Assembly: GCF_015350975.1 (NCBI RefSeq)
Contig: NZ_JADKRX010000003.1
Location: 186,001 to 250,000 of the forward strand
Reading direction: 5' to 3'
Length of the DNA: 64,000 nt
From: Curtobacterium sp. VKM Ac-1395
GTDB lineage: Bacteria; Actinomycetota; Actinomycetes; Actinomycetales; Microbacteriaceae
Both the position numbers and the translations under genes were made by a program. Position 1 is the first letter of the stretch, and the number at the start of each line of letters is the position of its first letter. The notes beneath the pieces are model-generated. The model did not search any database and was not told the DNA's origin. It saw nothing but the letters and a program-made list of their open reading frames with translations. Below are positions 1-7,035 of this stretch, piece by piece.

Positions 1-1
1 C

Positions 2-961
2 AGTGGCTCGAAGGCCGTCGACGCCCAGTGGACGAGCGTCCGCGGGACGGTCGTCGGTCAGGTCCAGCAGCTCAACGACGCGGCGAAGCAGATCGCCGAC
101 CTGAACGGTCGGATCCGCACCACCCTGGCGGGCGGCGGCAGCGCCAACGAGCTGCTCGACCAGCGCGACCAGCTCACCGAGCAGGTCGCATCGCTCGCGG
201 GCGGCACCACCCGGACCAACGCCGACGGCACGGTCGACGTGCTCATCGGCGGGAACCCGCTCGTGCAGGGCAGCGACGCCCGGTCGATCGCCCTGGGCGG
301 CGGCACCCGACTCGGCGACGGCGCCCCGCTCACCCTGACCTGGACCTCCGGTTCCGGCTCGGCCGTCGGGCTCGGCGGCGGTTCCATCGCCGGCAACCTC
401 TCCCTGCTCGCCCCGGCGAACCAGGGCGGGACGGGCGGCGCACTCGCGCAGGCCTCCGCCGCCTACGACGCCACCGCCACCGCCATCGCCACGCAGGTGA
501 ACGCCGTGCACCGCACCGGCACGACCGCAGGCGGCGCCACCGGGACCGACTTCTTCGCCCTCGCTGCCGGTGTCCCCGCTGCGCAGGGCCTGACGGTCCT
601 GCCCACCGACGCGAGTGGACTCGCGACGCGGAACGCCGCCGGCGACCACGACGGCTCCGTCGCGGACGCCGTCGGGCAGCTCGGCGCTGCCCTGGACGCT
701 CCCGACCGCACCTGGTCCGCGTTCGTGGCGGGCGTGGGCACGGCCTCCCGGTCGGCGACGTCCGAGTCCACGCTCTCCGGCCTCGCGCTCACCAGCGCCA
801 GGACCCAGCAGCAGTCCAGCGCGGGCGTCGACCTCGACGAGGAGAACGTGAACCTGCTGAGCTACCAGCACGCGTACCAGGGCGCGGCGCGCGTCCTGAC
901 CGCCGTCGACGAGATGCTCGACACCCTCATCAACCGCGTCGGCCTCGTCGGGAGGGGATGA
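2..961 (+). CDS. flgK: Flagellar hook-associated protein FlgK, C-terminal part
   Basis: The 3' end of flgK: 319 residues are visible and the N-terminus lies before the window. FlgK (HAP1) forms the first junction ring between flagellar hook and filament and is exported by the flagellar type III apparatus. The visible part starts in an alpha-helical D1-like region (VQQLNDAAKQIADLNGRI), passes through a beta-rich Gly/Ala/Thr middle domain, and ends in the family's C-terminal helix (NLLSYQHAYQGAARVLTAVD then EMLDTLINRV), which packs into the D0 core. The stop overlaps the flgL start in an ATGA motif at 958-961, so the two are probably translationally coupled. Identification is firm; the partial state is only the window edge. 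Confidence 0.93.
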   Translation, partial: SGSKAVDAQWTSVRGTVVGQVQQLNDAAKQIADLNGRIRTTLAGGGSANELLDQRDQLTEQVASLAGGTTRTNADGTVDVLIGGNPLVQGSDARSIALGGGTRLGDGAPLTLTWTSGSGSAVGLGGGSIAGNLSLLAPANQGGTGGALAQASAAYDATATAIATQVNAVHRTGTTAGGATGTDFFALAAGVPAAQGLTVLPTDASGLATRNAAGDHDGSVADAVGQLGAALDAPDRTWSAFVAGVGTASRSATSESTLSGLALTSARTQQQSSAGVDLDEENVNLLSYQHAYQGAARVLTAVDEMLDTLINRVGLVGRG

Positions 962-1845
962 CCGTGATCGCCCGTGTGACCACCCAGATGTCCATGGCGG
1001 CAGCGACCAACCGGCTGCAGGCCGGAGCCGCGAAGCTCGCGCAGCTGACCGAGCAGGCCACCACGCTGAAGAACATCGGCAAGCCCTCCGACGACCCCGT
1101 CGGCACCGCGTCCGCGATGCAGGTGCGCAAGGAGCAGGCCGCGAACGCGCAGTTCACCCGCAACGCGGACGACGCCGCAGGCTGGCTCGCCACGACCGAC
1201 AGCGCCCTCGGGGACGTGTACTCCGTGCTCGCGAAGGCCCGGGACCTGACGGTCCAAGCCGCCAACACCGGCAGCATGAGCGACACCGACCGGGACGCCG
1301 TCGTGACGCAGCTCCGCGCCCTGTCCGCCGACCTCGCCGCGTCCGCCAACACGAAGTACGGCTCGCGTTCCGTGTTCGCCGGTTCGACCACCGCGGCGAC
1401 CGCGTTCGACCCGGCCACCGGGTGGGCGTCGTCCACCGCGACCGTCGACCGTCGCATCGGGGACGGCGCCTCGGTCCGCGTCGACACCTCGGGGCAGGCC
1501 GTGTTCGGCACCGGCAGCACGTCGGTGTTCGCCGCGATCGACTCCATCGTGACCGACCTGCAGAACGGCGTGAACGTGAACCCCCGGCTGAACGAGCTCG
1601 ACGCACACCTGACGACCGTCCGCGGTGTGCAGGCCGACGTCGGCGTGCGGCACGCGTCCGCGCTCACCGCGCAGTCCTCGTTGAAGTCCTCCTCGGTGGA
1701 CCTCGAGGCACGCCGGTCGTCGGTCGAGGACAAGGACCTCGCGAAGGCCGTCCTCGACCTCCAGCTCCAGCAGACCAACTACCAGGCAGCACTCGCCGTC
1801 ACCGCGAAGGTGCTGCAGCCGACCCTGATGGACTACCTCCGATGA
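958..1845 (+). CDS. flgL: Flagellar hook-associated protein FlgL
   Basis: A 295-residue flagellin-family protein, HAP3, the adaptor between FlgK and the filament. The N-terminal flagellin-like helix starts at VTTQMSMAAATNRLQAGAAK. The conserved PSDDPVGTASAMQVR stretch follows, and the C-terminal helix pair ends KDLAKAVLDLQLQQTNYQAA, the usual axial D0/D1 signature. The ATG at 958 overlaps the flgK stop by 4 nt, and the flgL stop overlaps the fliW ATG by 4 nt, so flgK-flgL-fliW form a tight operon. The length is normal for the family. Confidence 0.94.
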   Translation: MTVIARVTTQMSMAAATNRLQAGAAKLAQLTEQATTLKNIGKPSDDPVGTASAMQVRKEQAANAQFTRNADDAAGWLATTDSALGDVYSVLAKARDLTVQAANTGSMSDTDRDAVVTQLRALSADLAASANTKYGSRSVFAGSTTAATAFDPATGWASSTATVDRRIGDGASVRVDTSGQAVFGTGSTSVFAAIDSIVTDLQNGVNVNPRLNELDAHLTTVRGVQADVGVRHASALTAQSSLKSSSVDLEARRSSVEDKDLAKAVLDLQLQQTNYQAALAVTAKVLQPTLMDYLR

Positions 1846-2270
1846 ACATCGCCCTCACCTTCACCGTCGCGCCGTTCGGCCTCGAGCCGCTCTCCGCCTT
1901 CGTGCTCTCCCCCATCGAGCACACCGACGGCCTGTTCGCGCTGGTCGGCTCGGGCACCACGGACACCGGGGTCGAGGACCCGCGGCTGTTCCTGCTCGAC
2001 GCCGCGGTGCACCTGCCGTCCTACGCGCCGGAGCTGTCGGACGTGCAGGCCGCCTCGATCGGGCTGGACTCGGCCGCGGACGCGATGCTGCTCGTCGTGG
2101 CGAACGCCGGGTCCGGTTCCGGCGATTCGGGTTCGGGTTCTGGTTCTGGTTCGGGCATGACCGTGAACCTGCTCGCGCCCGTGGTGGTCAACGCCCGCAC
2201 CGGTGTCGGCGCCCAGTTCATCCTCGACGGACAGGACCTGCCGCTCCGCGCCGAGCTCGTCCGCGGGTAG
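1842..2270 (+). CDS. fliW: FliW-like flagellar assembly factor with a Gly-Ser insertion
   Basis: A 142-residue FliW-type protein. In other bacteria FliW binds flagellin and antagonises the translational repressor CsrA, linking filament assembly to flagellin synthesis. Family features are the N-terminal beta-strand region (LTFTVAPFGLEPLSAFVLSP) and the conserved block MTVNLLAPVVVNARTGVGAQ followed by FILDG. The oddity is a low-complexity run of Gly and Ser (about residues 90-105) just before that block, encoded by tandem GGTTCN hexamers at about 2110-2156. This looks like repeat expansion in a surface loop. The start ATG overlaps the flgL stop. No csrA gene is visible here. The function is inferred from family and operon position. 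Confidence 0.85.
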   Translation: MNIALTFTVAPFGLEPLSAFVLSPIEHTDGLFALVGSGTTDTGVEDPRLFLLDAAVHLPSYAPELSDVQAASIGLDSAADAMLLVVANAGSGSGDSGSGSGSGSGMTVNLLAPVVVNARTGVGAQFILDGQDLPLRAELVRG

Positions 2271-2636
2271 CGCGGGGCGGGCGCGCGCTCCTCTCTGCCT
2301 GCCGCTCGGCTGCCGCCGCTCGGCCGCCTCCGCCGCCGCCTCGACTCAAAACGACACCATCGCTGTCGTACGACCTCGACGTTGTCGCACGGCGCACGCG
2401 CGGCGGGTTCTCGAGTGAGCCAGCGACAAGCTCGCTGTCGTACGACATCGACGGTGTCGCATGCCCCCCCTCGACACACGTTCCCCGGCGAGCCCGCGAC
2501 AAGATCGCTGTCGTACGACATCGACGTTGTCGCCCGTTCCGCCGCGCGGCTCCACCACAGCCTGGAGGCTCGGCTCGCCATCCACAGATGAGCCACGGCG
2601 GCCTCGTGGCTGCTCTGGAAACGCGATTGTGGGGCC
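2271..2636. repeat. Gene-free region with three spaced 38-bp palindromic repeats
   Basis: No plausible gene lies in this 366-bp gap. It holds three copies of a 38-bp imperfect palindrome at about 2351-2388, 2423-2460 and 2496-2533. Each has the perfect 10-mer GTCGTACGAC at its centre (2365-2374, 2437-2446, 2510-2519) and arms that begin GCGACAA and end TTGTCGC, with small substitutions. Centres are 72 and 73 bp apart, and the sequence between copies 2 and 3 resembles that before copy 2, so this may be a roughly 73-bp tandem unit with a strongly conserved core. There are too few copies, and they are too self-complementary, for a CRISPR array. Role unknown. Confidence 0.8.
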
Positions 2637-3593
2637 ATGCACGAACGAGTCCTGGCCGTCCCACTCATCCGGACAGCCGACCACGAGAGCGCCGAGCGGC
2701 GGGCCCTGCAACGTCGTGCCCGTCGCGGGGAACTGCACGTCGTGCGGCCTGGCGTGTTCGTCCAGGTCGAGGCGTTGGAGCAACTCCTCCCGGAGGAGCA
2801 CCACGTCCTCCTGGCCCGAGCGTCCGCGCCGTCAGTACGTCCTCCGCGCAGCTACTCGCACGCGACTGCCGCAGCGATCCACGGGATGCCGTTCGTCGAA
2901 CCGCCCCCGAGTCGCCTGCACGTCCGGGACCCCCGACGGGCGAGTCCGGACTCGACGACGCTCCTGTTCGTACACCCGGACGTCACGGTGCAGCAGACGA
3001 GCCGATGGAGCGGACTGGAACCGACGTCGGCGACCACCTTCTGCGGCGCATCGGTCACCTCGCTCGTGCGGACGCTCGTCGATGTCGCTGCCACAGCGCC
3101 AGCCGTCGCCTCGGTGCCGATGATCGACGCAGCACTCGGCCGCAGGTTGGTCCTGCCGGAGATGCTCGTCGACGAGTTGTCCGCGGTCGATCCGAAGGAG
3201 CATGCCCGCGCCGGCCGAGCGCTGGCGATGGGGTCGCCGCTGTCCGACTCACCAGCGGAGTCGATCGGACGCGTGCGCTTCCGCCAGCTGGGAGCACCCG
3301 ACCCGGTCCAGCAGCACGAGTTCGCGCGTCCCGGCGAACGGCGGACCAGGGTCGACTTCTGGTTCCCGGACCAGCGCGTCGTGGTCGAGATCGACGGTCG
3401 AGCCAAGTACGAGGACCCGGCGATGCTCGGCGGGTCGACGACCGCCGACGCCCACTGGCAGGAGAAACGGCGCGAGGACTTCCTCCGGTCGTTCCCGGAG
3501 GTCAGGGCCGTCGTCCGCTTCAGCTGGTCGGACCTGATGGACCTCGAGACCATCCGGGCCGCGCTCGTCCGCGTTGGCATCCCGTGCCGATGA
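2637..3593 (+). CDS. AbiEi-like winged-helix plus DUF559/Vsr-type PD-(D/E)XK nuclease-fold protein
   Basis: A 318-residue protein of a common actinobacterial architecture. The N-terminus (about 15-45, ERRALQRRARRGELHVVRPG) resembles the winged-helix domain of AbiEi-type antitoxins. The middle is alpha/beta. The C-terminus (about 205-315) resembles DUF559, the Vsr-like endonuclease fold. Candidate catalytic residues are E208, D240 (RVDFWF), E251, D253 and K257 in VVVEIDGRAKY, which suits a PD-(D/E)XK site. No toxin or modification partner is adjacent. It follows the palindromic repeat array, and a weak GATTGT hexamer 6 nt before the ATG suggests a leaderless mRNA. Nuclease activity is inferred from the motif; the biological role is unknown. 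Confidence 0.75.
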   Translation: MHERVLAVPLIRTADHESAERRALQRRARRGELHVVRPGVFVQVEALEQLLPEEHHVLLARASAPSVRPPRSYSHATAAAIHGMPFVEPPPSRLHVRDPRRASPDSTTLLFVHPDVTVQQTSRWSGLEPTSATTFCGASVTSLVRTLVDVAATAPAVASVPMIDAALGRRLVLPEMLVDELSAVDPKEHARAGRALAMGSPLSDSPAESIGRVRFRQLGAPDPVQQHEFARPGERRTRVDFWFPDQRVVVEIDGRAKYEDPAMLGGSTTADAHWQEKRREDFLRSFPEVRAVVRFSWSDLMDLETIRAALVRVGIPCR

Positions 3594-3624
3594 CCGACAC
3601 GAGCGCCGGGGAGCAGAGAGCCCC

Positions 3625-4257
3625 TCAGATCGCCCTGTCCACCGGGTGGTGTGCCCGTTGCCGGTCGACCACGTGCTCCGACGTGTCCGGACGTCCGCCC
3701 GCGCCGACACCGATGACCTCGCCGACACCAACCCGGGCCCCGTGCACCCGTCCCGTGCCCTTGATCACGCCACCCCGATCGTCCGGGTCCGGCGCTGCGT
3801 GGTCGCCACCGCCCTCGAGCACCACGTCCCGGACTGCCACTGCCCCGAGCAGCTGCGCTCCCGCCCCGAACGACGCCGGCCCTTCGACGAACGCACCACC
3901 GTGGAGGCGTGCTTCGTCGGCGACCTCGACGGCGGAGCCCCGACGAGCGACGATGGTCACGCCACCCGGCCCGAGGACGACTCCGGCCCCGATCGACACT
4001 CGCCCGCCGTCGGCGATCACGCTGACCGGCCCCGGGCCGAGCACCGTCCCGGCTGCGATCGTGATCGCCCCTGCACCACGCGCTGACAAAGTGACACCCG
4101 GGTACAGCACGACGCCGTCGCCGAGTTCGACCGCACCGGCCACCAGCGTAGACCCCGGGTCCAACACCGCCACCCGAGGAGCAAGTGCCGCAACCTCGGC
4201 GACGGTGCGGTACCCGGCCGCTCGCCGGACGCTGTCGAGCGCGTGTTCTGGAGCCAT
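3625..4257 (-). CDS. Left-handed beta-helix (hexapeptide-repeat) protein
   Basis: A 210-residue protein, taking the ATG at 4257, which has a GGAAGG ribosome site 8 nt upstream. An ATG at 4275 would add six residues but lacks that support. Residues about 30-165 are regular six-residue turns of the [VIL]-G-x4 type (AVELGDGVVLYPGVTLSARG, then VSIGAGVVLGPGGVTIV), the signature of LbetaH folds found in acyltransferases and gamma-carbonic anhydrase relatives. No catalytic His or acyl-CoA motif is evident. The C-terminal 30 residues are polar and His/Arg-rich and do not follow the repeat. It could be an acyltransferase-like enzyme or a purely structural domain. Confidence 0.65.
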   Translation of the reverse strand: MAPEHALDSVRRAAGYRTVAEVAALAPRVAVLDPGSTLVAGAVELGDGVVLYPGVTLSARGAGAITIAAGTVLGPGPVSVIADGGRVSIGAGVVLGPGGVTIVARRGSAVEVADEARLHGGAFVEGPASFGAGAQLLGAVAVRDVVLEGGGDHAAPDPDDRGGVIKGTGRVHGARVGVGEVIGVGAGGRPDTSEHVVDRQRAHHPVDRAI

Positions 4258-4283
4258 CCAGCGAGCCTTCCACATGCTCGGCG

Positions 4284-4289
4284 TAGCGT
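4284..4289 (+). promoter_or_regulatory. -10-like hexamer TAGCGT, predicted leaderless start
   Basis: TAGCGT ends 6 nt before the ATG at 4296 and no Shine-Dalgarno sequence intervenes, so transcription should begin at or next to the start codon. Confidence 0.5.
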
Positions 4290-4295
4290 TGCGGC

Positions 4296-5180
4296 ATGGC
4301 CCCGAAGCAGAACAACCGGTCGGACCAGCGGGACCAGGCGATCATCCCCCTGCCCTCCGCGCCGATCGACCAGACCACCCCCAAGCCCGACGTCCCCACC
4401 ACCACCACGGGCTGGGCCAAGATGCTCGACCGTGTGATCGACGTCCAGCGCCCTGTCGTGATCGCACACGTCAACGCTGTGCGGCGTCGGCACCCGAACG
4501 CGTCGCCCGCCGAGATCATCCAGATCCTCGAGCGGCAGTACCTCGCCGCAGTGACGACAGGCGGCGCTGCCGTGGGTGCGAGTGCGGTGGTGCCCGGCAT
4601 CGGCATGGTGGCGAGCTTCGGCCTCAGCGGCGCCGAGACGATCGGCTTCCTCGAGACCACGGCACTGTTCGCGCAGTCCGTGACCGAGGTGCACGGCATC
4701 GCCCTCGACGACCCGGAACGCTCGCGCACCCTGGTCATGGCGATGATCCTCGGCGCGCCGGGCACACAGCTCATCAAGCAGCTCGCGGGCCAGGCGGCCG
4801 GCGGTCAGGTCCGGACGGCGTTCTGGGGCGAGATGGTCGCGTCGTCGCTGCCCAAGCAGGCGGTCAGCGGGATCGGCAAGCAGATCCGCGACTCGTTCAT
4901 CAAGCGCTTCGTGGCCCGTCAGGGCACGTCGATGCTCGGGCGTGCACTGCCCTTCGGCATCGGAGCGGCGGTGGGCGGGATCGGCAACCACGCGCTCGGG
5001 CGCAAGGTGATCCAGGCCTCGCGCGAGGGCTTCGGGCTCCCGCCGACGCAGTTCCCGATGATCCTCGACCAGAAGGCCCCGAAGCAGCTCGGCCGCGGAC
5101 TGCCCTGGCGCCGCAAGGGCAAGCAGGACGACGCCGAGGACACCGGCGACCAGCAGCGGCGGTCCGACACCGCGCTCTGA
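4296..5180 (+). CDS. EcsC-like membrane-associated protein, function unknown
   Basis: A 294-residue protein with a polar Pro/Thr-rich N-terminus (1-40), a helical region (MLDRVIDVQRPVVIAHVNAV), and a Gly/Ala-rich hydrophobic stretch (about 88-175, VVPGIGMVASFGLSGAETIG). The latter resembles the EcsC/DUF697 family, whose members have a glycine-rich membrane-associated core. A second Gly-rich segment near 225-245 (LPFGIGAAVGGIGNHALGR) is followed by a charged C-terminal tail. EcsC has been linked to secretion and ABC exporter function in Bacillus, but nothing nearby suggests a partner. It stands alone, convergent with the ChaB-like gene. Family assignment is moderate and function open. Confidence 0.55.
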   Translation: MAPKQNNRSDQRDQAIIPLPSAPIDQTTPKPDVPTTTTGWAKMLDRVIDVQRPVVIAHVNAVRRRHPNASPAEIIQILERQYLAAVTTGGAAVGASAVVPGIGMVASFGLSGAETIGFLETTALFAQSVTEVHGIALDDPERSRTLVMAMILGAPGTQLIKQLAGQAAGGQVRTAFWGEMVASSLPKQAVSGIGKQIRDSFIKRFVARQGTSMLGRALPFGIGAAVGGIGNHALGRKVIQASREGFGLPPTQFPMILDQKAPKQLGRGLPWRRKGKQDDAEDTGDQQRRSDTAL

Positions 5181-5193
5181 CCGCACGATGGAC

Positions 5194-5237
5194 CGGACGG
5201 GAGGCCCGTGGCGACACCGCCACGCGCCTCCCGTCCG
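5194..5237. terminator. Inverted repeat of the GGAGGCCCG family, bidirectional terminator candidate
   Basis: Arms 5194-5213 and 5218-5237 (20 bp, one mismatch) with loop ACAC, between two convergent genes. It shares the GGAGGCCCG/CGGGCCTCC core with six other gaps in this window. Just after it (about 5242-5271) come three copies of the 9-mer AAGGCCGGC. Confidence 0.65.
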
Positions 5238-5305
5238 AAGTCAGGCCGGCAAGGCCGGCAAGGCCGGCAAGGTCGTCAGACCGCGACGGCACAGCGGGAG
5301 CCCCC

Positions 5306-5698
5306 TCAACGCCGCGCCTTCGCGGTCGCCCGCGCGTTGGCCTTCTTGATCGCCTCGACCAGCTCGTCCTTCTTCATCGAGGACCGTCCGCTGATCTCCA
5401 GCCGCTTCGCGACGTCCATCAGGTGCGCCTTCGACGCGTTGGCGTCCACACCATCCTCGGTCGTGCCGGAACCGCGCGTGCCCGCGGCACCGGAGTCCGA
5501 CGGCCCAGCGGACTCCTTCTCCTCCCAGTGGTCACCGACCTTCTCGTACTCGTGTTTGACGGCGGCGAAGGCGGTGCGATGTGCACGCTCCCCCTCGCCG
5601 TACGTCTCGTTCGCCGAGTCGAGCGTCTTCGCGTAGATCTCCTGCGCGTGCTCCGGCGACCGCTGCAGGGTGCTCGGGATCTCGTCCTTCGCTGGCAT
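5306..5698 (-). CDS. ChaB-like protein with C-terminal Rho-N/SAP-like motif
   Basis: A 130-residue protein starting at the ATG at 5698, which has an AGGAGG ribosome site 5 nt upstream. Residues 1-60 (MPAKDEIPSTLQRSPEHAQE, then IYAKTLDSANETYGEGERAH) match the ChaB family. ChaB was named from the E. coli cation-transport operon, but its biochemical role is unclear. After a Gly/Ser/Glu linker, residues 95-130 (HLMDVAKRLEISGRSSMKKD then ELVEAI) resemble the Rho-N/SAP-type helix-extension-helix seen in nucleic-acid-binding proteins. In actinobacteria this pairing is often annotated as a stress or cation-regulator protein. The function is inferred and weak. Confidence 0.75.
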   Translation of the reverse strand: MPAKDEIPSTLQRSPEHAQEIYAKTLDSANETYGEGERAHRTAFAAVKHEYEKVGDHWEEKESAGPSDSGAAGTRGSGTTEDGVDANASKAHLMDVAKRLEISGRSSMKKDELVEAIKKANARATAKARR

Positions 5699-5762
5699 GT
5701 GTCCTCCTCGGGTCTCCATCACCGGTACTCGCAGGGCCTGGCAGCCCTCGGAGAGCAGCGGG

Positions 5763-5768
5763 TAGACC
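5763..5768 (+). promoter_or_regulatory. -10-like hexamer TAGACC, predicted leaderless start
   Basis: TAGACC lies 6 nt before the ATG at 5775, with no ribosome-binding site between. It falls in the 76-bp divergent gap shared with the ChaB-like gene. Confidence 0.42.
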
Positions 5769-5774
5769 AGACCC

Positions 5775-6746
5775 ATGGACTACACACACCTCGGACGGAC
5801 AGGGTTGTCGGTGTCACGAGCAGTGCTCGGCACCATGAACTTCGGACCGGAGACCAGCGAGGACGACTCGCACGCGATCATGGACCGGGCCCACGAGCTC
5901 GGCGTGAACTTCTTCGACACCGCCAACGGCTACGGCGGCTCGGTGGGCAAGGGTGCCACCGAGGAGATCATCGGCCGCTGGTTCGCCAAGGGCGGTGGCC
6001 GTCGCGAGAAGACCGTGCTGGCCACGAAGGTCTACGGCGAGATGATCGAGTGGCCGAACGGCGGCAAGCTCTCGGCGTACAACATCCGGCAGTCGCTCGA
6101 CGCCAGCCTCCGTCGTCTGCAGACCGACCACATCGACCTCTTCCAGATGCACCACGTCGACCGGGACACCCCGTGGGACGAGATCTGGCAGGCCATGGAG
6201 CTCGCCGTCGCCCAGGGCAAGGTGCTCTACGTCGGTTCCTCGAACTTCGCCGGCTGGCACATCGCCCAGGCACAGGAGGCCGCGAAGCACCGCAACTTCC
6301 TGGGCCTCGTCAGCGAGCAGTCGATCTACAACCTCGTCGTCCGCGACGTCGAGCGCGAGGTCCTGCCCGCCGCCCGTCACTACGGTCTCGGCCTGATCCC
6401 GTGGTCCCCGCTGCAGGGTGGCCTGCTCGGCGGCATCATCGAGAAGACCGAGCAGGGCTCGCGTCGCCTCAGCGGCCGCAGCGCCGAGTACGTCGAGGGC
6501 CACCGCGACCAGCTGACGGCGTACGAGGCCTTCGCGAAGGAGCTCGGCCACACCCCGGGCGAACTCGCGCTGGCCTGGCTCCTGCACCAGCCGGGCGTCA
6601 CCGCGCCGATCACGGGCCCGCGCACGATGGAGCAGTGGGAGTCGGCCGTCCGCGCGACGGACATCCGCCTCGACGACGCCGCGCTCTCGCGCCTCGACGA
6701 GCTGTTCCCCGGCCACAAGACGTCGCCGGAGGACTTCGCCTGGTGA
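5775..6746 (+). CDS. Aldo/keto reductase, potassium-channel beta-subunit-like
   Basis: A 323-residue NADPH-dependent oxidoreductase of the AKR superfamily, a TIM barrel. The catalytic tetrad is visible: D48 and Y53 in FFDTANGYGG, K85 in VLATKVYG, and H126 in DLFQMHHVD. The length and the late cofactor-binding region (TAPITGPRTMEQWESAVRA) fit the AKR group near YghZ and the K+-channel beta subunits. The substrate cannot be told from sequence; such enzymes reduce aldehydes and ketones, including methylglyoxal. The gene is monocistronic and ends at a strong hairpin. No sign of transfer. Confidence 0.9.
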   Translation: MDYTHLGRTGLSVSRAVLGTMNFGPETSEDDSHAIMDRAHELGVNFFDTANGYGGSVGKGATEEIIGRWFAKGGGRREKTVLATKVYGEMIEWPNGGKLSAYNIRQSLDASLRRLQTDHIDLFQMHHVDRDTPWDEIWQAMELAVAQGKVLYVGSSNFAGWHIAQAQEAAKHRNFLGLVSEQSIYNLVVRDVEREVLPAARHYGLGLIPWSPLQGGLLGGIIEKTEQGSRRLSGRSAEYVEGHRDQLTAYEAFAKELGHTPGELALAWLLHQPGVTAPITGPRTMEQWESAVRATDIRLDDAALSRLDELFPGHKTSPEDFAW

Positions 6747-6762
6747 CCTGACCAACCAGCCT

Positions 6763-6799
6763 GGAGGCCCGGTGCGCGTCCGACGCGCACCGGGCCTCC
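6763..6799. terminator. Perfect inverted repeat of the GGAGGCCCG family
   Basis: Arms 6763-6780 and 6782-6799, 18 bp each, perfect, around a single C. It lies 17 bp after the aldo/keto reductase stop. Second member of the window-wide family. Confidence 0.7.
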
Positions 6800-7035
6800 G
6801 CCATGTGGCCACCCACGCTCGGTGCGCGCAGCGCCGACCGCGCACCGTGCGCCTCCGCTCAGCCCGTGCCCGATTCCCAACCCCGTGCGACCTCGTGTCC
6901 CGGCACGGAGTGGCCAACCTCGCACCACGCGCGAACACCCACGCGCCAGACACCCGCGCCGACCCCGCGCCTGCGCCCCACACACGCCGACGGCCCCCAC
7001 GCCAGAGCGCAGGGGCCGTCGAACGGGATCCAGAC
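6800..7035. other. Gene-free gap with decayed repeat and amtB terminator
   Basis: No gene is supported. At 6906-6924 there is a 19-mer (CGGAGTGGCC then AACCTCGCA) nearly identical to one at 46897-46915, along with the shared GCGCACCGTGCG nearby; both look like decayed copies of one repeat. A hairpin with 9-bp arms GACGGCCCC/GGGGCCGTC (6989-6997 and 7012-7020) lies just after the amtB stop on the minus strand and is its likely terminator. Confidence 0.55.

Noticed and set aside
2351-2533. CRISPR array
   Set aside because: Only three repeats, each strongly self-complementary, with the 34-35 nt intervening sequences partly similar to one another; no cas genes nearby.
2588-6751. A 1387-codon open frame on the plus strand
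   Set aside because: It crosses several genes with clear families in other frames and strands; its translation is Arg/Pro/Ala-rich and matches no domain. Long shadow frames are expected at this GC content.
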